Assembly: GCA_002440825.1 (NCBI GenBank)
Contig: DJVH01000129.1
Span: 11,792 to 56,256, forward strand
DNA: 44,465 nucleotides
Direction: 5' to 3'
Source: Bacteriovoracaceae bacterium UBA6261
GTDB lineage: Bacteria; Bdellovibrionota; Bacteriovoracia; Bacteriovoracales; Bacteriovoracaceae
Shown: positions 17,356 to 24,998 of the stretch, one piece after another
Layout of the letters: each line of letters starts with the position of its first letter
How positions within the stretch are numbered: position 1 is the stretch's first letter
Notes under the pieces: generated by a model
Seen by the model: the letters and a program-made list of their open reading frames with translations, nothing else
Told to the model about the DNA's origin: nothing
Databases searched by the model: none
Position numbers and translations under genes: made by a program

Positions 17356-18486
17356 ATGAACTTCACCTATATTCTCATTGCTATCGCAGTTATCGGCATC
17401 GCTGTTTACTTACTTTCTCTTTCTAAGCGCAAAACTGAACAGAAGAAGGAAGAAAAACATCTGGAAGAACTGCCAAAAGCAGAGTTGCTGAAGCCTCATC
17501 ATGTTGAAGTAAAGGAAGAAAAACCGGTCCCGGCCCCGGTCGTCGAAGCGCCAAAAATCAGTTTTGCCGACAGGTTAAAAACGGGTCTCTCGCGATCGCG
17601 TCAGGAAGTCTGGGGAAAACTCACTGGATTATTCTCAGGCGGACTTGATGACGAGAAAATGGAATCGCTTGAAGAGCTGCTTTATGGAGCAGATATTGGA
17701 ACGGCGACTGTTTCGGAATTGATGAAGGAAGTTCATAAAAAAGCAAAAGAGGGGAACCTGACTGAAGAATCTTTCAAGCAGTTTCTTTTTGATTTTCTCA
17801 AAGGAAAAATGGGCCCTATTCAGGAGAATGTCGATCATTCTCTCTATGAGTTTAATGAAGCAGACAGAGGAAAAACAAAAGTTATCATGATTGTCGGAGT
17901 TAACGGTGCCGGCAAAACGACCACGATTGGCAAACTGGCGACGAAACTTCGTTCGCAAGGTGCGAGTGTGGTTGTTGGTGCATGCGATACATTCCGTGCA
18001 GCGGCCGTTGATCAGCTTCAGGTTTGGTGCGACCGCGCGGGTGCGACCATGATTCGTGCTAAAGAGGGCAGCAATCCTTCAGGTGTTGGATACGATGCTC
18101 TTCAAGCGGCCCTCAATCAAAAAGCCGACTATTGCATTCTCGACACAGCAGGACGTTTGCACACTAAAGAAAATCTCATGGACGAACTCGCGAAGAGTAA
18201 AAATGTTTTAAAGAAACTCGATCCCACAGCACCTCATCAGATTCTATTGGTAATTGACGCGATCACCGGACAAAATGCGATGAGACAAGCTGAAGAGTTT
18301 CACAAGACTCTGGATTTAACCGGCCTTATTTTCACGAAGTGCGACGGCTCTTCAAAAGCGGGTAGTGCCGTCTCAATTGTCGAACAACTAAAATTGCCGA
18401 TTGCTTACATCGGAGTTGGTGAAACAGCTGCAGATCTGGATGTCTTTAAAGTGGACGATTACTTGAAGGCCCTATTGGGAATGTAG
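17356..18486 (+). CDS. ftsY: signal recognition particle receptor FtsY
   Basis: A 376-residue SRP GTPase. It begins with a hydrophobic helix (residues ~3-22, FTYILIAIAVIGIAVYLLSL), then a charged Lys/Glu/Pro linker, the helical N domain and the G domain. GTP-binding motifs are GVNGAGKTTTIGKL (181-194), DTFRAAAVDQ (211-220), DTAGR and TKCDG. It docks ribosome-SRP complexes at the membrane. ATG 17356 is chosen because a GGGGA lies 4 nt before it and it begins the membrane helix; an upstream in-frame start would lie across the predicted promoter. An N-terminal transmembrane anchor is unlike the amphipathic tether of E. coli FtsY. Heads the ftsY-zapA-fau-rny block. Confidence 0.95.
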   Translation: MNFTYILIAIAVIGIAVYLLSLSKRKTEQKKEEKHLEELPKAELLKPHHVEVKEEKPVPAPVVEAPKISFADRLKTGLSRSRQEVWGKLTGLFSGGLDDEKMESLEELLYGADIGTATVSELMKEVHKKAKEGNLTEESFKQFLFDFLKGKMGPIQENVDHSLYEFNEADRGKTKVIMIVGVNGAGKTTTIGKLATKLRSQGASVVVGACDTFRAAAVDQLQVWCDRAGATMIRAKEGSNPSGVGYDALQAALNQKADYCILDTAGRLHTKENLMDELAKSKNVLKKLDPTAPHQILLVIDAITGQNAMRQAEEFHKTLDLTGLIFTKCDGSSKAGSAVSIVEQLKLPIAYIGVGETAADLDVFKVDDYLKALLGM

Positions 18487-18508
18487 CCTTTCACGCAAGG
18501 CATTTTAT

Positions 18509-18537
18509 TTGACGAAAATGCCCCCATCGTTTACTCT
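18509..18537 (+). promoter_or_regulatory. putative zapA promoter (leaderless type)
   Basis: TTGACG (18509-18514), a 17-nt spacer and a weak -10 TACTCT (18532-18537) lie in the short gap after ftsY. Eight bases separate the -10 from the zapA ATG, which has no Shine-Dalgarno. Confidence 0.35.
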
Positions 18538-18545
18538 TAAATCCA

Positions 18546-18854
18546 ATGAATAACGAAAGAGAAGACTCCGCAGTTTTTGAAGTTTTAGGCATGAAACTCA
18601 AGCTCAAAAAAGATGAAAAGCTTGAAGGTATCGAGCCAAGTGATATCGTCGGATATGTTCAATCCGAAACTCTCAAATTAATTAGTTCATCACCGGGTCT
18701 GAGCCAATCTCAGGCTGCTGTTTTATTAGCGCTTAAATTTGCCGGTGAGAAGCTAGCGCTTGAAAAAGAGTATCGCGAAAATATACATCTTCTGCGTACA
18801 ACAGCAGCAGATGCTCTTCAATACATCGAAGAAGTCTCTCCAACGACTCGCTGA
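18546..18854 (+). CDS. zapA: cell division protein ZapA
   Basis: A 102-residue protein with the ZapA pattern: a short beta domain (FEVLGMKLKLKKDEKLEG) followed by a helix-turn and a long C-terminal coiled coil (ALKFAGEKLALEKEYRENIH). ZapA crosslinks FtsZ protofilaments at the Z-ring. The family is short and poorly conserved, so the call rests on fold pattern, length and position before a 5-formyl-THF cyclo-ligase gene, a neighbour that zapA has in many proteobacteria. No 6S RNA fits in the 5-nt gap to the next gene, unlike the E. coli arrangement. The ATG lacks a Shine-Dalgarno. Confidence 0.75.
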   Translation: MNNEREDSAVFEVLGMKLKLKKDEKLEGIEPSDIVGYVQSETLKLISSSPGLSQSQAAVLLALKFAGEKLALEKEYRENIHLLRTTAADALQYIEEVSPTTR

Positions 18855-18859
18855 TCGTG

Positions 18860-19426
18860 ATGAGTAAGCACGAACGTCGAAAAATAATGAAAGCTAAGCT
18901 TTCGTTACTCGACGAAGCTGACCTCAAAACAAAAAGTTCGCAGCTTTCAAAGAACCTGCTTCAGCTTCTCAGTGACCATCTCGTTATTCAAAATGACATT
19001 TTGATCGGTGCCTTTGCTCCGTTTGACCGCGAACCTTATTGGCACGCGGAACTACCGGAGGAGTTTGATAAGCTCACTTCATTTCCAGCTTTCGACAAAA
19101 AGTCTGGAATGGTTTTCAAAAAAGCGTCGTTTAAAGATCTTGTTTTAAAAAATGAATTCGGTTCAAAGATTCCTGGACCGAAAGATGATGCTGAAGAAAT
19201 AAGGCCAGGCCTGATTCTCATACCAGGTTTAAGCATGAGCTCAAAAGGCGAAAGGCTGGGAAGAGGAAAAGGATTCTATGATCGTTATTTAGAAAACTTT
19301 CATGGAATGAAAATAGGAATTTGTCTGGAAGTGCAACTTGATGAAAGCCTTCCGGTTGAACCTCACGATGTCTTGCTGGATTTTATCGTGACTGAAAAAA
19401 GAATAATAAAATGCATACGTGCATAA
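18860..19426 (+). CDS. fau: 5-formyltetrahydrofolate cyclo-ligase
   Basis: A 188-residue enzyme that uses ATP to convert 5-formyl-THF to 5,10-methenyl-THF. Family signatures are the N-terminal KHERRKIMKAKLS helix, GAFAPFDREPYW, LILIPGLSMSSKGERLGRGK and GFYDRYL. Length is typical (180-200). The start lies 5 nt after the zapA stop with no Shine-Dalgarno, implying coupling; the GTG one codon upstream (18857) is an equally possible start. Part of the zapA-fau-rny run. Confidence 0.9.
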   Translation: MSKHERRKIMKAKLSLLDEADLKTKSSQLSKNLLQLLSDHLVIQNDILIGAFAPFDREPYWHAELPEEFDKLTSFPAFDKKSGMVFKKASFKDLVLKNEFGSKIPGPKDDAEEIRPGLILIPGLSMSSKGERLGRGKGFYDRYLENFHGMKIGICLEVQLDESLPVEPHDVLLDFIVTEKRIIKCIRA

Positions 19427-19456
19427 ATATATAAAAAGGAATAAGGGAGCCCATAA

Positions 19457-21019
19457 ATGAATATAGCAGTATTACTGGTCTCGGTTCTTTTTGCTGTGGT
19501 GATCGGTGCGCTGATCGGTTTCATGGTAAAAAACAACCAAGTCAAAAAAGACGTGGCAGAAAAAGAAGCCAAAGGTAACGACATTGTTGAAAAGGCGAAA
19601 AAATACGCCGACGAAATCAAGTACAAGGCAAGACAAGAAGCTAAAGAAGTTGCCCGCGAAGAAAAAGAAAGATCGGATCGCGAAATTGCTAACCGTACTA
19701 ACGAAATCAAAAATCAAGAAAGAGAAATTGCAAAAAAAGAAGCCACTCTTGATCGCAAAATCGAAGATCACGATAAAGAAGTAAAAGTTCTTAAAGAAAA
19801 AGAAATTGCTTTTGAAGTTTCTAAGAAACTTCATGAAGAAGAAGCTAATAAGCTTAAAAAGAAACAAGACGAATTCAATGATGCTCTGGCGCAAGTTGCT
19901 CAGATGACAAAAGAAGAAGCGAAACAAGAACTTCTTCGTGCTATGGAAGAAGAAGCACGCGTCGACTTCTCTAAAACTCTTCGTAGACTTGAAGAAGAAA
20001 CAAAAGAAGAAGCAGAAGCAAAAGCTAAGAGAATCGTGGGAATCGCGATTCAACGTTTTGCCGGAGAATACGTTGGTGAAAAAACGATCGGTTCGGTTGA
20101 ACTTCCATCAGACGACGTTAAAGGTCGCTTGATCGGTCGCGAAGGACGTAACATCCGCGCGTTCGAACAAATCTGTGGTGTCGACCTTATCATCGACGAT
20201 ACACCTGAAGTTGTCGTTATCTCGTCTTTCAACGTTGTCAGAAAAGAAATCGCAAGAATGGTTATCCAGAAGCTAATCGCCGATGGACGTATTCACCCTG
20301 CTAAGATTGAAGAATTCCATGACAAATCGAAAGCTGAAATGGAAAGACAACTCCGCGACCTTGGTGAAAAAGCGCAGATGGAAATCGGCGTTCACGGGAT
20401 TCACCCTGAAATTCTTAAACTTATCGGAGCTCTTCAATGGAGAACTTCGTACACTCAAAACCAATATCAACACGCGATTGAAGCTGCCTTCATTTGTGGC
20501 GCTATGGCCGCTGAGCTTGGTCTCAATGTGAAGCAAGCCCGCAGAGCTGCTCTTCTTCACGACATCGGTAAAGTTATCGATGCTTCTGCGGAAGGCTCAC
20601 ACGCGGTTATTGGTGCAGACTTCGCAAAAAAATACGGAGAGTCTGCAGACATCGTTCATGCGATCCGCGCTCACCACGACGATGAAAAACCTGAATCAGT
20701 TCTCGCTCACCTTGTGGCCGCAGCCGATGCTCTCTCTGGAGCTCGTCCGGGTGCCCGCAAAGCGATGATGGAATCTTACGTCTCTCGTCTGACAGACATC
20801 GAAGAAATCGTTAACTCATTCGAAGGTGTTTCTAAATCATACGCGATCTCTGGTGGTCGTGAAGTCAGAGTCTTTGTTGAAAACGACAGAGTTAACGACG
20901 AAGAAACAGTCATGCTTTCTCGTGACATTGCTAAGAAGATCGAGGAAGAAATGTCTTACCCTGGAACAATCAAGATTACAGTATTAAGAGAGACTAAAGC
21001 AGTCGGAATAGCGAAGTAG
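19457..21019 (+). CDS. rny: ribonuclease Y
   Basis: A 520-residue membrane-anchored endoribonuclease. An N-terminal membrane helix (AVLLVSVLFAVVIGALIGFM) leads into a long Lys/Glu-rich coiled coil (residues ~25-200). Then come a KH domain with GRLIGREGRNIRAFEQ and an HD domain with LLHDIGKV, closing with the conserved C-terminal YPGTIKITVLRE. Length and order match RNase Y exactly. AAGGGAG precedes the ATG. RNase Y initiates mRNA decay in bacteria that use it in place of RNase E. A strong terminator follows at once. Confidence 0.97.
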   Translation: MNIAVLLVSVLFAVVIGALIGFMVKNNQVKKDVAEKEAKGNDIVEKAKKYADEIKYKARQEAKEVAREEKERSDREIANRTNEIKNQEREIAKKEATLDRKIEDHDKEVKVLKEKEIAFEVSKKLHEEEANKLKKKQDEFNDALAQVAQMTKEEAKQELLRAMEEEARVDFSKTLRRLEEETKEEAEAKAKRIVGIAIQRFAGEYVGEKTIGSVELPSDDVKGRLIGREGRNIRAFEQICGVDLIIDDTPEVVVISSFNVVRKEIARMVIQKLIADGRIHPAKIEEFHDKSKAEMERQLRDLGEKAQMEIGVHGIHPEILKLIGALQWRTSYTQNQYQHAIEAAFICGAMAAELGLNVKQARRAALLHDIGKVIDASAEGSHAVIGADFAKKYGESADIVHAIRAHHDDEKPESVLAHLVAAADALSGARPGARKAMMESYVSRLTDIEEIVNSFEGVSKSYAISGGREVRVFVENDRVNDEETVMLSRDIAKKIEEEMSYPGTIKITVLRETKAVGIAK

Positions 21020-21050
21020 AAAAAAAAGCGGCTTAGGCCGCTTTTTTTTT
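21020..21050 (+). terminator. rho-independent terminator after rny
   Basis: GCGGC (21028-21032), a TTAG loop and GCCGC (21037-21041) are extended by A-T pairing and end in about nine T. The A-tract on the other side would also allow termination on the opposite strand. Confidence 0.9.
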
Positions 21051-21058
21051 GCTATGAT
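21050..21058 (+). promoter_or_regulatory. SDR promoter (extended -10, leaderless type)
   Basis: TGC-TATGAT begins at the last T of the rny terminator and ends 6 nt before the SDR ATG at 21065. The usual -35 position falls in the terminator stem and matches poorly, consistent with an extended -10 promoter. Confidence 0.5.
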
Positions 21059-21064
21059 GTTTAT

Positions 21065-21751
21065 ATGGACGAAACACAATACGCATTAGTCACCGGAACT
21101 TCTTCCGGACTTGGTTTTGAAATGGCCAGCTTTCTTCTTGAAGAAGGCTATTCGGTTATCGGACTTTCCCGAAGCGGAACCGAAATCGATCATCCCAATT
21201 TCATCGATATTATTTGCGACATCCGCGATGAAGCAGCCGTTGAAGAAATGTTCGAGCTCGTGGGAGAAAACACAGATGCGCTACATCTGATTGTTTTAAA
21301 CGCAGGCATTTTTGAAATGGCGCCTCTTGTGGAAACGTCCACCAATGAATTCAACGATCATCTGGCAACAAATGTCACAGGTCCCTTTCATATTTTAAAA
21401 CACGGTGTCGATTTTATCGTCGAAGATGAAACTCATATTGTCACAGTCTCTTCAATTGCAGCGAAAAAAGGTCTGTCGAATATTTCAGCTTACAGTGCCT
21501 CGAAGTTTGCTCTCAATGGTTTAATTGAATCTGTGAGAGATGAATGGGAACATCTCGGTGTAAGATTCTCTACCCTCATGCCTGGAGCAATCATCACTCC
21601 TATCTGGGATGAAGAAAATGAAGATCTTCCTCGCGATCAGATGATGGAGATTGCAGACTTCATGCATATTTTTCAAATGGTCGTGACGAGTCCGTCTCAT
21701 ATTCAATTTCCGGAAATTACTTTTCTGCATAAGAGAGGAATGATTAAATGA
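21065..21751 (+). CDS. short-chain dehydrogenase/reductase
   Basis: A 228-residue Rossmann-fold oxidoreductase. The cofactor loop TGTSSGLG is at residues 10-17, NAG at 79-81, catalytic Ser near 129-130 and YSASK with Tyr143 and Lys147, so the catalytic set is complete. Asp52 (CDIRD) follows the second strand. Length is short for the family (about 250), with a brief C-terminal substrate region. The substrate cannot be predicted. Its stop overlaps the start of the next membrane-protein gene by 4 nt, so the two are translationally coupled. The mRNA is predicted to be leaderless. Confidence 0.85.
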   Translation: MDETQYALVTGTSSGLGFEMASFLLEEGYSVIGLSRSGTEIDHPNFIDIICDIRDEAAVEEMFELVGENTDALHLIVLNAGIFEMAPLVETSTNEFNDHLATNVTGPFHILKHGVDFIVEDETHIVTVSSIAAKKGLSNISAYSASKFALNGLIESVRDEWEHLGVRFSTLMPGAIITPIWDEENEDLPRDQMMEIADFMHIFQMVVTSPSHIQFPEITFLHKRGMIK

Positions 21752-22239
21752 AACTGTTCTGGAATAAACTTTCGCCATTAGCTCAATACTACGTAAAGTA
21801 TATTTCCAGCTTCTTTGTTTTTTTTGGTCTGCTCAATTTACTAAACGTCATTTACAACAATCAGCTTTTCTTTATGGTTGGTTATATCTGGCATTTCACA
21901 TTGATGACTCCAGGGGTAAAAGAAAAAATGCTGATAAAAAAACAGCGTTTCTCTTTTCTCAATATCATCGTGAGAGTTAATTATTACCTGCAGCTTTTCA
22001 TTAAATCCAATCGCATTCCCTTTGGTCTAGGCCCGGCGATGGTTCGGTCCATTGCCCCGCTGCTGTTCATTTTCTTTTTACTTGTTGTCGGTGGAAGTGG
22101 AAATTTTCTTTTTGCTGTTTTTGGATGTGCTGCTTTTGAAGCGGTTCATTTTTTCTTCGACAGAAAAACTACTTCAATGCCGCCAGGTGATCCTGAAACT
22201 CCGCCAGCGATTCCGAACGCAGAAATCTCCCGCGAATAG
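21748..22239 (+). CDS. small membrane protein of unknown function
   Basis: A 163-residue protein with about four hydrophobic stretches (residues ~18-34, 40-55, ~98-118 and 120-135) and a polar Pro-rich tail. Nothing in it is recognised. It is coupled to the SDR gene by an ATGA overlap, suggesting joint action. Its last 71 bases overlap the 3' end of convergent dus. The overlap codes for the Pro-rich tail, a plausible place for tolerated drift. Confidence 0.6.
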   Translation: MKLFWNKLSPLAQYYVKYISSFFVFFGLLNLLNVIYNNQLFFMVGYIWHFTLMTPGVKEKMLIKKQRFSFLNIIVRVNYYLQLFIKSNRIPFGLGPAMVRSIAPLLFIFFLLVVGGSGNFLFAVFGCAAFEAVHFFFDRKTTSMPPGDPETPPAIPNAEISRE

Positions 22240-23161
22240 TCTCGAAATCTTCATAGTCATCAAACAGATTGCGTGAGAAAGATTTAAATCTTTTGAGAAT
22301 CAAATTATCTTCCCATCCGACTTCTTTGTATTCTCTGTAAAGAGCATCAAAATATTGATCGAGATAATTTTTTCTTTCAATAAGGAGAAATGTTTCATCG
22401 ATGTGAGCATCTTCTTCTATGTATTCTTTATAAAGTTTTGCCAGCCAGGGAGTTTTAAGAGCGCTTCGTCCGAACATAACCGAGTGGCATTTTGTTTCGT
22501 TGAAAATTTTCTCAATATCTTCAACGATCCAGATATCGCCGTTGCCGATTAAAGGGACTTGTACTTGTTTGACAGCTTCAGTGATATAGCTCCAGTCAGC
22601 TACTCCTTTGTAGAGCTGATCGCGGGTTCTCGCGTGCAATGTTATAGCTTCCACTCCTTCGCCTTCGATTAATTTCAGTGTTTCACTGAACGTTTTATCG
22701 TCGCGATAGCCGATTCGCATTTTCACAGTGAAGTGGCCGGTGAAATTGTCTCTGATGGTTTTTAAAACTTCGCGGAGTGCTTTATGATCGGAGAGTAGAT
22801 AAGCTCCTCCCAGGTGTGAGTTAACTTTTTTAGAAGGGCATCCAAGATTGAGATCGAGATGATGCATTTTCATGTCTTCCAGAATTTCGACAACAGCAAG
22901 AGTCTGTGCTCGAGGTGTCGTTAAGATCTGAAAAGAATTTTTCTTTCGCCATTCAGGATTGGCATGGATGCGCAGCCCATAGTGTTCGTGAACTAACTTC
23001 TCGTTGATTTTACCAACAGTGGGAACGCGAAGAAAGTCAGTGAAAAACTGATCCCACTCAGGGAAAGTTTTGAGCATGGCCAGTCGATAAGGCTCATCAG
23101 TGATCCCTTCCATCGGCGCAAACAGCAACGAATTCTTCTTAAACACATCGAAATTAGACAT
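22169..23161 (-). CDS. dus: tRNA-dihydrouridine synthase
   Basis: A 330-residue FMN enzyme that reduces uridines in tRNA. Motifs: LFAPMEGITDEPYR for FMN, LNLGCPSKKVNSHLGGAYLL with catalytic Cys108, VKMRIGYRD, ITLHARTRDQLYKG and IGNGDI, ending with MFGRSAL. ATG 23161 is used; a longer TTG start at 23179 adds six unsupported residues. The overall pattern is closest to the DusA/B/C group, with DusC-like features, but the subgroup is not certain. Divergent from the Nudix gene, and its 3' end overlaps the convergent membrane protein by 71 nt. Confidence 0.9.
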   Translation of the reverse strand: MSNFDVFKKNSLLFAPMEGITDEPYRLAMLKTFPEWDQFFTDFLRVPTVGKINEKLVHEHYGLRIHANPEWRKKNSFQILTTPRAQTLAVVEILEDMKMHHLDLNLGCPSKKVNSHLGGAYLLSDHKALREVLKTIRDNFTGHFTVKMRIGYRDDKTFSETLKLIEGEGVEAITLHARTRDQLYKGVADWSYITEAVKQVQVPLIGNGDIWIVEDIEKIFNETKCHSVMFGRSALKTPWLAKLYKEYIEEDAHIDETFLLIERKNYLDQYFDALYREYKEVGWEDNLILKRFKSFSRNLFDDYEDFETIRGRFLRSESLAEFQDHLAALK

Positions 23162-23176
23162 AGCCCGTGTTAGTAT
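23148..23176 (+). promoter_or_regulatory. Nudix gene promoter (extended -10)
   Basis: TCGAAA (23148-23153), a 17-nt spacer ending TGT, and TAGTAT (23171-23176) lie 8 nt before the ATG at 23185. No Shine-Dalgarno is present, consistent with a leaderless or very short leader. Confidence 0.4.
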
Positions 23177-23184
23177 CAAAAAAT

Positions 23185-23649
23185 ATGACGAAAAAAAACC
23201 TCATTGTCTCAGTCGTGCTTTTTTTGAAAGAAATACAAGCAGACTCGTTTAAAGTCTGGGTGCAGCCGCGAATGGAGCAGGGTCCTTTGTTCGGCATGCT
23301 TGAGTTTCCCGGCGGCAAAATTGAGGATGGCGAAACGCCTGAATCTGCAGCCAGAAGAGAAGTTCTGGAAGAGGTCGGCATTGAAATCCCGGCGAGCTCG
23401 GCCCTCAAGCTGTTTAAGTATCAGGATTACAGCACAGATCTTAAAAATATTTGTTTATTTGTCTTTTTGTCCGATTACGACCAATTGCCAAAAGAAAAAG
23501 GGGTCTGGTTGACCATTGATTACGGCGAGAAATCCGCTCCGTATAAAGGCAAAATTCCGCCTATAAACCATGTCTTTATTGATGAATTAACGGTATATAT
23601 TCAGGCACAATTTAATGCAGGATTGATCAAGTTTTTATGGCAAATGTAA
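23185..23649 (+). CDS. Nudix hydrolase (MutT-like)
   Basis: A 154-residue Nudix hydrolase. The Nudix box GGKIEDGETPESAARREVLEEVGIE has all metal and catalytic positions (GX5EX7REUXEEXGU). The preceding MLEFPGG and short length fit MutT-type 8-oxo-dGTP pyrophosphatases, which cleanse the nucleotide pool, but related specificities are possible. The start is ATG 23185, since an upstream TTG at 23167 adds six residues and overlaps the promoter. The gene begins a run of three overlapping genes and overlaps the next by 13 nt. Confidence 0.85.
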   Translation: MTKKNLIVSVVLFLKEIQADSFKVWVQPRMEQGPLFGMLEFPGGKIEDGETPESAARREVLEEVGIEIPASSALKLFKYQDYSTDLKNICLFVFLSDYDQLPKEKGVWLTIDYGEKSAPYKGKIPPINHVFIDELTVYIQAQFNAGLIKFLWQM

Positions 23650-24404
23650 AAATTATTGCGGAATTTTTTCTCCTCTCGCTGGCATGGACATACACGCTTT
23701 TTTCACCAATCGCACCGTCCAAACTTACTGGCGAAGGATTTATTAAACTCATTTCCAATCTGTCGATTGGTGCCATCATGATCAGCATTGTGATCTTTTT
23801 CGTCGAAGGCGGGCACGTTAATGAGACCGGCTTTGTCTTAAAAATAATTCCACTGATCTCACTTATTTTGATTTCGGTTTTCCACCAGGAAGAAAAAAGC
23901 GCTTTGATGTGGCTTCTTTATGCCATTGTTGTTTCTGTTTTAGGAATTCATATCGCGGCTTATTCTCCGGTTGTGCCGAGTGTTCTTTTTTTATTTTCTT
24001 CTGCCATGCTTTTGGGAATTATCACTTATTCGATGACTTTGGGACATTGGTATCTCGTCACTCCTAAGATAAGTGTGCAGCCTCTGGTCACTGCTGGAAT
24101 TATTTTATGGATTGTTCTTGGCTTAAAAATCGTTTCAAGTTTTTATTACACTTATAAAAATGTCGATTTCTTCGAAGCGCAAACGACTTTGGGGTCTGGC
24201 TACGCTTTTAACTGGCTGCTTTTGACAATGAGAATGTCGTTTGGTTATCTGGTGATTCTGGGAATGAGCATCTTTAACTGGAAGTTGGTGAAGATGAGAT
24301 CCACTCAGAGCGCGACAGGTATTCTTTATGCGATGACCTTTTTTGTTTTCATCGGCGAGCTTATCTCAATGTTTCTCTTCTTCAACTATGGATTACGCAT
24401 ATGA
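23637..24404 (+). CDS. polytopic membrane protein of unknown function
   Basis: A 255-residue protein with seven or eight hydrophobic segments across its length. A His is conspicuous in the segment MTLGHWYLVTP, but no family is recognised. It overlaps the Nudix gene by 13 nt at the start and the zinc-ribbon gene by 4 nt at the end, so the three are probably one operon. The ATG has no clear Shine-Dalgarno, consistent with coupling to the Nudix gene. Confidence 0.65.
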   Translation: MANVKIIAEFFLLSLAWTYTLFSPIAPSKLTGEGFIKLISNLSIGAIMISIVIFFVEGGHVNETGFVLKIIPLISLILISVFHQEEKSALMWLLYAIVVSVLGIHIAAYSPVVPSVLFLFSSAMLLGIITYSMTLGHWYLVTPKISVQPLVTAGIILWIVLGLKIVSSFYYTYKNVDFFEAQTTLGSGYAFNWLLLTMRMSFGYLVILGMSIFNWKLVKMRSTQSATGILYAMTFFVFIGELISMFLFFNYGLRI

Positions 24405-24883
24405 TGACAGTTCACTTTACATGCAAACAATGCGGTTCAGGCATTCACGTTTATCCGGATCTTGAAGCGACTCGCATTCAGTGTGATGTCTGCAAACATG
24501 AACAGCCTGTGAAGTTCGACCAAAACCACATGAACAGCATTTTGAAAGACTGCCCTGGTTGCGGAAGAAAAGATTTTTACTCTCAAAAAGATTTCAATCG
24601 TCAGATCGGTGTGGCGCTCTTTATCGTCGCGGCGATTATTTCAACGATCATGCTTTATGTGGGTCTTGGACCAGAGTGGTACCTTAGTACTTTTATCGTT
24701 CTTTATGCCTTGGATTTCTTTTTATTCAGAAGATTGAATGTCGTGGCCATCTGCTATAAGTGCGACACGATTTTTCGCAATGTGAAGAATATTAACGAAA
24801 TTCACGGATTTAACCACGAAATGCATGACCGCATCGTTTACTCTGACCACAATTTTGAAGGAAAACCGCTGGATCACCACTAG
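24401..24883 (+). CDS. zinc-ribbon membrane protein of unknown function
   Basis: A 160-residue protein. An N-terminal zinc ribbon (CKQCGSG then CDVCKHEQ) is followed by a second Cys pair (CPGCGRKDFYSQKDFNRQIG), two membrane helices (~70-105) and a third pair CYKCDTIFRN. The six or more Cys in CxxC pairs indicate metal-binding knuckles on the cytoplasmic side of a two-helix anchor. An ATGA overlap links it to the preceding membrane protein, so the pair may form a complex. No function is recognised. Confidence 0.65.
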   Translation: MMTVHFTCKQCGSGIHVYPDLEATRIQCDVCKHEQPVKFDQNHMNSILKDCPGCGRKDFYSQKDFNRQIGVALFIVAAIISTIMLYVGLGPEWYLSTFIVLYALDFFLFRRLNVVAICYKCDTIFRNVKNINEIHGFNHEMHDRIVYSDHNFEGKPLDHH

Positions 24884-24909
24884 GTAAGATCCTGATAATC
24901 TAAGGTCAA

Positions 24910-24938
24910 TGGACAAAAATCCGGGAGTCGTGTAGAAT
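24910..24938 (+). promoter_or_regulatory. promoter of the CBS transporter locus
   Basis: TGGACA (24910-24915), a 17-nt spacer and TAGAAT (24933-24938) form a strong promoter. Six bases later is GTG (24945), the start of the 17-codon leader ORF, repeating the leaderless spacing seen elsewhere in the window. Confidence 0.6.
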
Positions 24939-24944
24939 ATCCAA

Positions 24945-24998
24945 GTGATTAAAATATCACGTATTTTGCTATTAACTAAACAAGGAATTCTAACATAG
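24945..24998 (+). CDS. putative leaderless 17-residue leader peptide
   Basis: GTG at the predicted transcription start opens a 17-codon frame (MIKISRILLLTKQGILT) ending in TAG at 24996-24998. That TAG overlaps the AUA (24995-24997) proposed as start of the CBS transporter, as ATAG. The frame contains the AAGGAA Shine-Dalgarno for that AUA. It could regulate the gene by coupling, or it could be the true N-terminus joined by a frameshift. Translation is inferred from signals only. Confidence 0.35.
   Translation: MIKISRILLLTKQGILT

Noticed and set aside
18855..18859. 6S RNA between zapA and the 5-FCL gene, as in E. coli
   Set aside because: Only five bases separate the genes; there is no room for an RNA.
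19472..20053. A 193-codon open frame on the minus strand within rny
   Set aside because: Its product is Phe-rich, the mirror of the Lys/Glu-rich coiled coil of RNase Y; no start signals or family resemblance.
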